NCBI GenBank assembly: GCA_938075415.1
Contig: CALJHC010000023.1
Coordinates: forward strand, 62,001-126,000
Reading direction: 5' to 3'
Length of the DNA stretch: 64,000 nt
Source of the DNA: an uncultured Rubripirellula sp.
GTDB lineage: Bacteria; Planctomycetota; Planctomycetia; Pirellulales; Pirellulaceae
Part shown: piece by piece, positions 36,517 through 45,381 of the stretch
How the letters are laid out: each line of letters opens with the position of its first letter
Numbering within the stretch: position 1 is the stretch's first letter
Made by a program: the position numbers and the translations under genes
The notes under the pieces: model-generated
What the model saw: only the letters and a program-made list of their open reading frames with translations
What the model was told of the DNA's origin: nothing
The model's database searches: none

Positions 36517-38340
36517 CTAACGACGAATCAATTGCACCGAATGTATATCCGCGACTTCCTCCCCCACCATCAACGAAGCTCTCAAACGCAACGTAGAGTA
36601 ACCCTCGGGTAATTGCAGTGCCCCAAGTGAAAGCGGCTGGAAATCTTTCACATAATAATGCGATTGGGGAACTCGTTCTTTGGACTTGTCGTAAAGCGGT
36701 GGATCGAACTCATCTTCAATTATTCCCGACGTCACAAAGGCTCCTTCGGTTACTTCCTGGCCATCGACCGGATCCACCTGAATCACCAGCTTGGCTCCGA
36801 CATCTTGGTGGCGACAAGTGTAATGAACAATCGCTTCAAAAACCCCTGCGGTCTTCACGTCAATCTTCCAGGTAATTGACGCATCGAGTCCCTTCCAATC
36901 TTCGAAGAATGAATGATTCGGAGATTTTGAACTGCGTTGAATTGCCCCATGCGGCACACCATCTCTTGCAGGCAGCGTCGTTTTTTTTCGATAGCCGACG
37001 GTAAAGGGTCGATCCGCGTTCAAATCAAAAGCATTGGTCATCACTTTCGCATGCTGCGCCGCAAGTTCCTGTAACGAGTTAGAAATTCCCGGTAATTCCT
37101 TTGTCAGATCAAACCGCTGCCCCGGATCTTTTTCTACGTCAAAGAGTCGTCCGTCACCATCCAAACGATGGACCCCGGATCGTACGCTCACTTGCTTCTT
37201 TCGAATGGAAAACAAGACGCGTGATTCCCGTTCCGTTTTCTGACCTAACAGCCAGGGCGCGAAACTCTGTCCATCCACAGGCTTTGCAACCGAATGCTCG
37301 ACGTTGGCCAATTCCATCAGCGTTGGCAGCCAATCAATCGCACCAGAGAGTTGTTCCACCACCGACGCAGCAGGAATTCTCGTCGTCCAACGCACAAGAC
37401 AGGGCGAACGAATACCTCCCTCATCAATGGATCCCTTTCGACCTTTCATCCCGCCGTTCCATCGATAAGAATTCGGGCCGTTGTCCGAAAAGAAAATGAC
37501 AATGGTGTCATCCGCGATCTTCAATTCATCCAAGAGATCAAGCAGTCGACCGACATTCCAATCGACATTCTCCACCATCGCCAAAGCCGCTCGAGTCATC
37601 AGTAGATCCTCCCTCTGTGAATCCATGTGACGCATGGCAAGATGCTTGTCTTGAAATTTATCGTAAAAGCGGTCAGGCACCATCATCGGTGAATGAGGTG
37701 TGTTGACTGGCAGATAGCAAAGGAAGGGCTGGTTCTGATTGCTGCGAATAAAATCCATTGCGTGATCAGTAAAATCATCCACCACAAATCCATCACCTCG
37801 AACGATGGTTCGATTCTGATCGAGTGGGGGACTGAAGTAATGCCCCCAATGGCCGGATGTGAATCCATAAAACTCATCAAACCCACGATCATTGGGGTGG
37901 AAAGGTGATTGAGTGCCGTTGTGCCACTTTCCGAAAGCACCAGTCGCATAGCCAGCCGCTTTGAAGACATCAGCAATGGTGGTTTCATCGGCATTGAGCC
38001 TTTCTTGACCAACGCTGACGCCCGAAACACCCGTCCTCGGATAATAGCGACCCGTCAAAAACTCAGCTCGCGTCGGTGCGCAAACCTGACAGACATAAAA
38101 GTGCTTGACCGTTGCCCCGTCCCTCGCAATCGAATCGATTCTCGGGGTTTCCAAATTCCGATTACCATTGAGACTGAGGTCTCCCCACCCTTGATCGTCC
38201 GTCAGAATGACAAGCACATTGGGTGGATTCCTTGGGTTCCCCGATTTCAAATCTTTGGCGAAGCATTGATACGTTTGCGGCAGGGCGAGCAAGAATGCTA
38301 CGAAGCTCAATGGGCCATTGCAGTGGATCATTTTTCGCAT
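36517..38340 (-). CDS. Secreted type I sulfatase with C-terminal beta module
   Basis: The start at ATG 38340 (MRKMIHCNGPLSFVAFLLAL) gives a signal peptide; an ATG 16 codons upstream is less likely. The 607-residue product has the metal-binding NVLVILTDDQGWGD, then the formylglycine motif CAPTR at about 87-91 with Cys87 as the residue to be oxidised. GKWHNG and FFSDNGPNS complete the alkaline-phosphatase-like active site. Residues from about 475 form an extra beta-rich module (ASITWKIDVKTAGVFEAIVHY), likely carbohydrate-binding. It removes sulfate esters from a polysaccharide outside the cytoplasm; the substrate is not predictable. It sits beside KDG-pathway genes, with a second sulfatase at the far side of that group. 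Confidence 0.93.
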   Translation of the reverse strand: MRKMIHCNGPLSFVAFLLALPQTYQCFAKDLKSGNPRNPPNVLVILTDDQGWGDLSLNGNRNLETPRIDSIARDGATVKHFYVCQVCAPTRAEFLTGRYYPRTGVSGVSVGQERLNADETTIADVFKAAGYATGAFGKWHNGTQSPFHPNDRGFDEFYGFTSGHWGHYFSPPLDQNRTIVRGDGFVVDDFTDHAMDFIRSNQNQPFLCYLPVNTPHSPMMVPDRFYDKFQDKHLAMRHMDSQREDLLMTRAALAMVENVDWNVGRLLDLLDELKIADDTIVIFFSDNGPNSYRWNGGMKGRKGSIDEGGIRSPCLVRWTTRIPAASVVEQLSGAIDWLPTLMELANVEHSVAKPVDGQSFAPWLLGQKTERESRVLFSIRKKQVSVRSGVHRLDGDGRLFDVEKDPGQRFDLTKELPGISNSLQELAAQHAKVMTNAFDLNADRPFTVGYRKKTTLPARDGVPHGAIQRSSKSPNHSFFEDWKGLDASITWKIDVKTAGVFEAIVHYTCRHQDVGAKLVIQVDPVDGQEVTEGAFVTSGIIEDEFDPPLYDKSKERVPQSHYYVKDFQPLSLGALQLPEGYSTLRLRASLMVGEEVADIHSVQLIRR

Positions 38341-38553
38341 GATTAACGAACACCTTTTACGCAAGGGATTTCGCCGCAGAGGCGGCATTTCTCATCATCG
38401 ATGAATCAGAACATTCACCTATGCCTATGGACCATGGTGAAAGCCAATGGATCACAGCATTTTTAGGGTGTCAGTATTGAAGCATCGCACTCGAAGCATT
38501 GATTAAATCCCGCTTTTCTATCTCGTCTAAAAGCAAGCAGGCCAATGCGTCGA

Positions 38554-39642
38554 TCAACGCACCACTCTTCCCGACGAACTACCACCGGCCAATGCTTCAA
38601 TCTCCTCACGGGAGGAATAATTAAAGTCGCCTTCAACACTATGTGCTAAACAGGATGCGGCTGTTGCATAGTTCAAGACAGTCTGGAAATCCGAATCCGG
38701 GTCGGACCGAAGACCGTGAATTAACCCCGCAGCAAAAGAGTCACCTCCACCCACTCGATCAACGATATTTCTAATCTCGTAAGGCTGATAAGAACCATTC
38801 TCGACGGGCGAAAAAAAAGCTTGGCCATTTTTTGCATCAAACAACATCGCTCCCCAGCGGTTAAAGGAGGCCGAGAGACTTTGTCGCAATGTTGTGGCCA
38901 CGATTTGCAAATGGGGGAACTGTTGAACAACCCTTCTCGCCACATCCGGGTAACGATCTGCCTCAAGTACACCCGAAGAAATATCAGAACCGCTCGCCTT
39001 GATCCCTAGTACATCACCGCAGTCCTCTTCATTAGCCACCAGCACATCAACACTCCGCAACACTTCGGGCATGATTTCACGGGCTAACTCTCGCGACGAC
39101 ATCCCCTTTCGCCACTTCCATAACTTGCCTCTGAAATTGAGGTCACATGAGACAGTCAGCCCAAGTTCCTTTGCACGACGGACGGCTGTAAGTGTTGCCT
39201 CGGTTGCCGTCTCTGAAACAGCTGGCGTGATACCGGTTACGTGAAACCAGTCAGCATCCGCAAAAATCAAATCCCAGTCATAGGCGTCTCCATCGGTGAG
39301 GCTAATACTGGAATGGTCTCGATCATAAATCACTCGACTTGGTCGCTGATTGGCACCCGTCTCAAGAAAGTACAAACCTAAACGCCCCTGATCAGAAAAG
39401 ACCAGATGCGAGTGAACTCCGGTGGAACGCAATGCTGCCGCACATGCCTCAGCCAAATCATTCTTCGGCAAGGCGGTCACAAACGTCGCATCACTTCCCA
39501 TCATTGACAAGGAAGCAGCCACATTGGCTTCAGCACCAGCGAATGTCACATTCAACACACCTGGCAATCCTTGCTTCAACCGCTGAAAACCGGGCGGTGC
39601 AAGCCTCGCCATGATTTCACCAAACGTTACTACTTGACTCAT
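38554..39642 (-). CDS. kdgK: 2-keto-3-deoxygluconate kinase, PfkB family
   Basis: The 362-residue sugar kinase has the PfkB entries VVTFGEIMARLAPPG at the N-terminus and FAGAEANVAASLSMMG at about 35-50. The C-terminal catalytic signature is DRVGGGDSFAAGLIHGL, whose GGGD holds the base and anion hole. It phosphorylates KDG at O6 using ATP. Its ATG overlaps the stop of the aldolase gene by 4 bases on the same strand, a tight pair that strongly supports KDG rather than another sugar as substrate. An insertion near 190-230 makes it longer than typical E. coli KdgK (about 310). Confidence 0.92.
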   Translation of the reverse strand: MSQVVTFGEIMARLAPPGFQRLKQGLPGVLNVTFAGAEANVAASLSMMGSDATFVTALPKNDLAEACAAALRSTGVHSHLVFSDQGRLGLYFLETGANQRPSRVIYDRDHSSISLTDGDAYDWDLIFADADWFHVTGITPAVSETATEATLTAVRRAKELGLTVSCDLNFRGKLWKWRKGMSSRELAREIMPEVLRSVDVLVANEEDCGDVLGIKASGSDISSGVLEADRYPDVARRVVQQFPHLQIVATTLRQSLSASFNRWGAMLFDAKNGQAFFSPVENGSYQPYEIRNIVDRVGGGDSFAAGLIHGLRSDPDSDFQTVLNYATAASCLAHSVEGDFNYSSREEIEALAGGSSSGRVVR

Positions 39643-40301
39643 TTTTTAATACTCTCATTGACGAGACGCCGAGCAGCAGTGGCATGATCGATCACACTCG
39701 ACCAATCTTTCGACTGGATCGACTTACGCGGAGCCAACCACGAACCACCAACAGCCAAAACAGAATTATCGTAAAGGTAGGAGGAAAGGTTGGCTGCACT
39801 CACACCGCCCAAGGGAATGAAACGCAAACCCAAATGCATGTAGGGTGCCGCCATGCTACGCAGGTATTTGAGCCCACCAATTGGTTCAGCCGGAAAAAAC
39901 TTCAGCTCCCTGCATCCCAGTTCCACCGCCTGCTCCACCTCACTGGGTGTCGCCACACCCGGGGCAAATGGCAATCCCACGCTTTGCGCGTGTCGAACAA
40001 CGTCTGGATTGAGGCCTGGTGCGACAGCAAATTCAGCGCCCGCATCAACAATCGAATCAATCTGTGACTTTGTCAAAACGGTCCCAACACCCGCCATCAT
40101 CTCAGGTACTTCTTGACGAACCAATCGCAACGCATCAAGCGCCGCATCGGTTCTCAAAGTAAGCTCCATCACATCGATACCACACGCTACTAAAGCTCGT
40201 GCCAGGGGAACCACCTGCGGTGCCTCGTCGATGACAATCACCGCAATCACCCCAACTTGTGACATGCGATCCAACATTGATTGGGGAAACTGCGAACGCA
40301 T
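39639..40301 (-). CDS. eda: 2-keto-3-deoxy-6-phosphogluconate aldolase
   Basis: This 220-residue class I aldolase of the KDPG/KHG family splits KDPG into pyruvate and glyceraldehyde 3-phosphate. Conserved blocks are MELTLRT with the catalytic Glu, AGVGTVLTKSQ, APGLNPDVV, PGVATPSEVEQA, and the Schiff-base lysine in RELKFFPAE. Length matches the family (about 213). It is upstream of and overlaps kdgK, so both enzymes are made together. They complete breakdown of uronates or of KDG released by lyases; the phosphorylated Entner-Doudoroff route is an alternative use. Confidence 0.94.
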   Translation of the reverse strand: MRSQFPQSMLDRMSQVGVIAVIVIDEAPQVVPLARALVACGIDVMELTLRTDAALDALRLVRQEVPEMMAGVGTVLTKSQIDSIVDAGAEFAVAPGLNPDVVRHAQSVGLPFAPGVATPSEVEQAVELGCRELKFFPAEPIGGLKYLRSMAAPYMHLGLRFIPLGGVSAANLSSYLYDNSVLAVGGSWLAPRKSIQSKDWSSVIDHATAARRLVNESIKK

Positions 40302-40465
40302 GAAAACTGACTTTCGTGGTTAAAGGACGGGAAGATTGCCTTGACATCCTAACGAGAAAGCCACGACACGCTTTTCTAGAACGTTAGTTTGCGAATTGAA
40401 AAATTAACAAGGCTGCGATTGCCAAAAATTGGATGGATCAAATTCCGTGAACTAACTAGCAAGGC

Positions 40466-41752
40466 TCAGCTGTTTTCGCGGCGATTGATTAAGTCACCCC
40501 GCAGATCAAACTGCAATTCCTCCGGACTGCCAAGCACTTCAAGGTCGGACCGAGTCAACGACTCCTTGTAGAAAAATTCACTGCAAGCAACCTGACTAAC
40601 GTGAAGTGTATCACGGATCCATATCCATTTAACCAGACGTTGACGCTCGACGCTCACCTGTGACAAAGCCGCCAACAGAACCTGTAGATCCGAATTGAAA
40701 ACAAGTGGAATGGCCCCGGCTGAGGGATGAGCGCTTGTGATGCAATTCACTTTCGTTTTGTCCGCATCCATTGCGTCCACAACCCGCTGATGACAATACT
40801 CGGCGATACCAATCCCGGCGGCATTCCCTTCTGTTTTTTCCGTCAACGATCGCACATAGATATGACGTATTTTCGGTATTTCATCGATCGCAGCCATTCT
40901 ATCATTGGTCTTGCGGCCGATCAGATTGGTATCCATTCCAGTACCGCTGATCTCCTTACCAATCTGATCCACAATCAACAGATCAACCGAATCAAAAGGT
41001 AATTTTGGCAATAGTGATTTAGCTAACTCCAACAATTCAGGTTCGCGTCCAAGAATCTCCTTGGAGGGAATCGCCTCCAGATGAGTCGTATTCTCAAATG
41101 CATCCTCAACGATTGCCAAACCACAAGTGATGGGCATTTTCTCCAGCAGCAGATCAACAACCGATGGAACAAGGCGATCCAGACAGTATTCATAATCGGG
41201 AAAAAACTGATGGTAGATTGATGCACCACGGTGCTTGCCCAGGCCGATCATCAGCATCTTGATCAAACCACTTTCATAATTTCCCGCGAGCCGTGTGTGC
41301 GGTTTGATCCGATTGACCACGATGACATGATCCGCCTCGCTTGCACAACGATCAAAGTGAATTGGCAATCCCTCGGCAGTCTTCCCCAAAAGCACGGTCT
41401 CCATCGAAGAAACAACTGGACATCCCATCGACTCCTCAGTAATTCCGTATCCACGCAAAACGCCAGTTTGCCCTTCCGCGGTCGCACCACCATGACTTCC
41501 CATCGCTGGCACGATGAACGGCAAAGCACCACAAAGAGATACTTCCTTTACCACCGCGAGTACGATGCGACTTAACCCATTGATACCGCGGCTTCCCACC
41601 GCAATTGCAACCCGCTGCCCCCGCTGGATTGAACGTAGCGAACCGCTGCTTGCCAAAGTTTCATGAACAGCACTTTCGATTTGCTCAATCGGCTTGGACG
41701 GAAAGGATTGACGAAGGTCAAAAAAATGCGGCAAAGATTCTTGTGTCATCAA
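40466..41752 (-). CDS. LarA-like protein (DUF2088, nickel-pincer racemase superfamily)
   Basis: The 428-residue protein resembles lactate racemase LarA in its N-terminal domain, with AIAVGSRGI at about 50-58 and PAMGSHGGATAEGQ. NRIKPHTRL follows, a Lys and His pair in the region that binds the nickel-pincer cofactor in LarA. GLGKHRGASIYHQ and the DLLIVDQIGKEISGTGMD block come later. Such homologues racemise or epimerise 2-hydroxyacids or sugar acids; the substrate is unknown. No larB, larC or larE cofactor-maturation gene is in the window. It follows the DUF1570-LRR gene with a 4-base overlap and precedes eda by 164 bases, which hints at a sugar-acid substrate. Confidence 0.8.
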   Translation of the reverse strand: MMTQESLPHFFDLRQSFPSKPIEQIESAVHETLASSGSLRSIQRGQRVAIAVGSRGINGLSRIVLAVVKEVSLCGALPFIVPAMGSHGGATAEGQTGVLRGYGITEESMGCPVVSSMETVLLGKTAEGLPIHFDRCASEADHVIVVNRIKPHTRLAGNYESGLIKMLMIGLGKHRGASIYHQFFPDYEYCLDRLVPSVVDLLLEKMPITCGLAIVEDAFENTTHLEAIPSKEILGREPELLELAKSLLPKLPFDSVDLLIVDQIGKEISGTGMDTNLIGRKTNDRMAAIDEIPKIRHIYVRSLTEKTEGNAAGIGIAEYCHQRVVDAMDADKTKVNCITSAHPSAGAIPLVFNSDLQVLLAALSQVSVERQRLVKWIWIRDTLHVSQVACSEFFYKESLTRSDLEVLGSPEELQFDLRGDLINRRENS

Positions 41753-43467
41753 GGGGATCTTAACTCCAACGGGTTCAATTGCAGTCTTGGGCGAGCAGCA
41801 CGTAATCGACTTAGACCAGCATCACTGATTTGCGTCCGCTGCACATCCAAACTCTGCAATTTTGGCAAATCAATTAGCACATCCACACTCTGGTCGGTCA
41901 ATCGCGTCCCGGTGAGCCAAAGGACCGTGAGTTCCCGCATGTTCTCAATCGCACCGGCGAACTCATCATCCACCATGGTCCAGCTTAAATCTAATTCCCT
42001 CAGGTTGTTGGCTTGTTCAAGCCAACCGAGTAACTGTCGGTCAATTTTTGTAACCTCCAGTGTCAATTGCTCCATCTTAGAAGGATTCGGCGCTAATGCC
42101 TCAATGACTTCACTGCTGATGGGCAGCCGAGCAAGGTCCAACCACACCAAATCCTCACTAGGATTGATTGATTTCAAGCCCACATCGGAAACCCCACAAC
42201 CGGTAAGACAAAGTTCACGAAGTGGTCGCCGCACCTTACCACTGACTAAATCACTGTCATTCACGGCTAGAAATCGCTGCAAATCGATTCCCCAATTTGC
42301 CCTTAACCTTGACTCGACTGACTCCGACTTTTCTTCCGACCGCCATCGCATCTGATAAAGGGAAGCAAGCTCGTCATAAACCCATCTTTTATTGGCACGA
42401 TCACCCCCATCCATCAACATGTGAACATTAGCAATCGCATGCGAGTACCACCTCGCGAGATCAGCGCGACCCTGTGCTTGACGCTGTCCATCACGCATCA
42501 AATCATCCGGTTCAATCAAATCACGATTTGCCAAAACGCGATACCTCGCAAATTGCAATCGAGGCGAATCCCATCCACCCACCGTTGCGGTCCGCGATTC
42601 AACCACCATCGATTCCATGTATCCCGCGATTCCCTCCACCAACCAGAAAGAATCATCCGCTCCTGGCGCCGTTTGCCCCAATGCCGATCTGGTTGCCTCC
42701 CGAAATAATTGGTGGGCAAGCTCGTGACGCCGAGTCTCCGCAGCATCCTCCAACTCATCGTAAAGGAAGATGGTGCGCAAAGGATCACTGTAGAAACCGG
42801 TGGAAAGCTCAATTCCGTTTGACTCCGCTTTGAGTGTCCGACGGTACTGGTCGACGTCTTTGCACAAGACCACCTGGAACTTCCTCCTCGAAGTGATCCT
42901 GGGCCGATGTGTCTCTAGATAGGTTTGCATCGACTCATCTGGACCACAGTCCTTCAACGCAACTGCGATCTGGCTCGCCCCCTCCCACATCGGGAAAAAA
43001 AGCTGTGTCCATACCCAAAAACATCTCTCGAGATCCTCCGCAACCCGATACGTCGTCGCTTCATCTGCCGTGCTGTAAATTGAAAAATGCGAGGTATCGA
43101 CTTGCGCAAAACTTCCTGCACGCCAACCCAACCATTTCGGAGCTGTTCGTCCACGTCTTGCTTGAAAGACAAAAGAATCCTCAAGCGGTAAACCTAAAAA
43201 CCGTCGAATCGCCGAGTTATTCGGATCTGCGTGGTGAGATCTCCATAAACGCATGTACGCGTTCCAGCCAGGAATTCCCTGATCAAAAGTCTCATCCGCG
43301 TCAACAGTTTTAGTCTCAATCGTTGAGTCAGCACTTGCGGGTAACGGTAAAAAAAATACAGACCGATCCTGCGCACTTCCCGGCTCGGTGACAACGCAGA
43401 ACAACAGGAACAGGAACCAGCCTGCACCCAAAAACATTCGTCCCTTCAGATAATTGATGCTCTGCAT
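41749..43467 (-). CDS. Secreted DUF1570-like HExxH protein with leucine-rich repeats
   Basis: The start at ATG 43467 yields MQSINYLKGRMFLGAGWFLFLLF..., a signal peptide; the frame is open 17 codons further but less convincing. The 572-residue product has a putative metallopeptidase domain at about 130-330 with RRHELAHQLFRE near 245, in which HELAH is a zincin motif. FWLVEGIAGYMES supplies the downstream Glu region of gluzincin-like DUF1570 proteins. From about 410 the sequence consists of leucine-rich repeats (LVWLDLARLPIS, LRELDLSWTMVD, LTVLWLTGTRLT, LQSLDVQRTQIS). A secreted peptidase with a protein-binding tail is inferred. It is transcribed ahead of, and overlaps by 4 bases, the LarA-like gene. 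Confidence 0.85.
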   Translation of the reverse strand: MQSINYLKGRMFLGAGWFLFLLFCVVTEPGSAQDRSVFFLPLPASADSTIETKTVDADETFDQGIPGWNAYMRLWRSHHADPNNSAIRRFLGLPLEDSFVFQARRGRTAPKWLGWRAGSFAQVDTSHFSIYSTADEATTYRVAEDLERCFWVWTQLFFPMWEGASQIAVALKDCGPDESMQTYLETHRPRITSRRKFQVVLCKDVDQYRRTLKAESNGIELSTGFYSDPLRTIFLYDELEDAAETRRHELAHQLFREATRSALGQTAPGADDSFWLVEGIAGYMESMVVESRTATVGGWDSPRLQFARYRVLANRDLIEPDDLMRDGQRQAQGRADLARWYSHAIANVHMLMDGGDRANKRWVYDELASLYQMRWRSEEKSESVESRLRANWGIDLQRFLAVNDSDLVSGKVRRPLRELCLTGCGVSDVGLKSINPSEDLVWLDLARLPISSEVIEALAPNPSKMEQLTLEVTKIDRQLLGWLEQANNLRELDLSWTMVDDEFAGAIENMRELTVLWLTGTRLTDQSVDVLIDLPKLQSLDVQRTQISDAGLSRLRAARPRLQLNPLELRSP

Positions 43468-43750
43468 TCTCACGGCGTTCTCGGTAGAATATTGACTGCA
43501 AGTTCGGGACGAGGTCACCGACTGAATTCACAGCAAGAGATTGAATGAGCTTTCTGGCAAAGGACCCGATGGGTGTTGCCGCCACGATATCGAACCATTC
43601 ACAACATTGAAGCCCACCAGGTATTTACCTAGATTGAATCACAATGTCTCGCCGAAACCAAATCAACCTTTGACCTGCAGGACTCACAATTCATTCGGCA
43701 GTCCAACTAATGTCCCTCTCCATTCTAACACTCTAACCCCCACAGCGTTG

Positions 43751-45295
43751 ATGCGGAAACCATCCCCTTTTTCATTGATCTTACTGACCCTGTGTTTGTC
43801 GCCGCTCGGCAGCAACTTCGTGCAACGTGCAAGCGGTGCGGAGCGAAATGTGATCTTCTTCATCACTGATGATGAAAGTCCAACGCTGGGATGCTATGGC
43901 GACACTTCGGCAGTGACTCCCGCAATCGACGCCATTGCAAAAGATGGCATGATTTTTAGAAATGCATTCGCCACCACTGCATCATGCAGCGCTAGTCGAA
44001 GCGTTGTCATGAGCGGTTTGCACAATCATCGAAACGGCCAATTTGGACATCAGCACCACTATCACAAATTCGCCTCTTTTCACAACGTGGTCAGCTTATC
44101 CCTGCCGCGTGTCATGCAACGAGCGGGCTACCGTACCGGCCACATCGGAAAGTATCACGTGGCCCCAGAAACCGTCTACGAATTTGAAACCTATCTCAAG
44201 GGCAACTCACGCAACGCCGTTTCCATGGCGGAAACGTGCAAGGACTTCATTGGCAACACGGAAGATGACCGCCCATTTTTCCTCTACTTCGGAACCTCAG
44301 ACCCCCACCGTGGTGGAGGCAAAGACAAGAATTCTGAGCGAGACCTAAAACCCGACCTTTTCGGAAATCGACCCAATGATCAAGCCTACCCAGGAGTTGA
44401 AGAAGTCTTCTATGACCCTGCGACGCTTCCGATCCCCTCATTCCTGCCTGACACTCCAGAGACGCGAGAAGAACTCGCGCAGTATTACCAGTCCTGCTCA
44501 CGAATCGACCAAGGGGTTGGGCGACTTGTTGAAATCCTGAAAGAAGCAAACCTTTATGATCAAACCTTAATCGTTTTCACAAGCGATCACGGAATGGCGT
44601 TCGCCGGCGGAAAAACCACGGTTTACGAGGGTGGATTGCGAGTCCCCATGGTGGTTCGTGATCCGTACCAAGACCAGCGAGGGCTCAGCAGTGATGCCTT
44701 GATCAGTCATATCGATATTACACCTAGCCTCTTGGATTTTGCAGGTGGCCTGAATTACAAAACCAATGCCCCAAAGAACAAACTGGACGCAGATCAATTC
44801 TGGAAAGATCGCGGTGAAGCGCTAAAAGAAAATCGCAATGGAAACAAGGCGTTCAATGCATATCACGGTCGATCCTGGATGCACTGCCTGTCCGACGCGA
44901 ACGCACCACATCACGAGACCATTTTTGCGTCGCACACCTTTCATGAAATTCAAATGTACTATCCCATGCGAGTCGTTCGTGATTCTCAATACAAACTGAT
45001 CTGGAACATCGCCCATCCACTCCCTTACCCCTTCGCCTCAGATCTGTGGGCCGCCAGTAGCTGGCAAGCACAACTCGCAAAAGGCAAAGATGCTCCCTAC
45101 GGACAGGTGACCGTGGATCAATACGTTCATCGTCCGCAATTTGAGTTGTACGACATCAAGGCCGACCCCTTTGAATCAACAAATCTTGCTGAGAGTTCGG
45201 GACACCAAGAAATCCTGAAAACCTATCAAGCGAAGCTGAAAAAGATGCAGAAGGAAATGGATGACCCATGGATCATGAAATGGGATTACGAATGA
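43751..45295 (+). CDS. Secreted sulfatase, heparan N-sulfatase (SGSH)-like
   Basis: The ATG at 43751 gives a signal peptide (SPFSLILLTLCLSPLGS) and a 514-residue protein; the 70 open codons upstream carry no signal. The metal site begins NVIFFITDDESPTLGCYG. The formylglycine motif is CSASR at 79-83, followed by SVVMSGLHNHRNGQFGHQH, the layout of N-sulfoglucosamine sulfohydrolase-type (S1_8-like) enzymes. Pro is replaced by Ala at the third motif position, a C-x-A-x-R form accepted by some maturases. FTSDHGMAFAGGKTTVYEGG supplies the second metal and sulfate-binding region. It probably desulfates a glycosaminoglycan-like or algal glycan. It faces the minus-strand KDG group and is separated from it by about 280 bases. 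Confidence 0.92.
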   Translation: MRKPSPFSLILLTLCLSPLGSNFVQRASGAERNVIFFITDDESPTLGCYGDTSAVTPAIDAIAKDGMIFRNAFATTASCSASRSVVMSGLHNHRNGQFGHQHHYHKFASFHNVVSLSLPRVMQRAGYRTGHIGKYHVAPETVYEFETYLKGNSRNAVSMAETCKDFIGNTEDDRPFFLYFGTSDPHRGGGKDKNSERDLKPDLFGNRPNDQAYPGVEEVFYDPATLPIPSFLPDTPETREELAQYYQSCSRIDQGVGRLVEILKEANLYDQTLIVFTSDHGMAFAGGKTTVYEGGLRVPMVVRDPYQDQRGLSSDALISHIDITPSLLDFAGGLNYKTNAPKNKLDADQFWKDRGEALKENRNGNKAFNAYHGRSWMHCLSDANAPHHETIFASHTFHEIQMYYPMRVVRDSQYKLIWNIAHPLPYPFASDLWAASSWQAQLAKGKDAPYGQVTVDQYVHRPQFELYDIKADPFESTNLAESSGHQEILKTYQAKLKKMQKEMDDPWIMKWDYE

Positions 45296-45349
45296 ATTCG
45301 CATCAAGCGACCCCAATCGCTTCGCGCGGCTAACCGCTAGAAGAAGACC

Positions 45350-45381
45350 GCAGGTTCACGATTACTCAGGTTCACACTTCC
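45350..45381. repeat. Degenerate tandem repeat, 16 bp x 2
   Basis: CAGGTTCACGATTACT is followed by CAGGTTCACACTTCCT and a further CAGG, between the convergent sulfatase and recQ genes. Confidence 0.65.

Noticed and set aside
43541..43750. 70-residue N-terminal extension of the second sulfatase
   Set aside because: The segment is random-looking and would bury the signal peptide; the ATG at 43751 puts the signal at the N-terminus.
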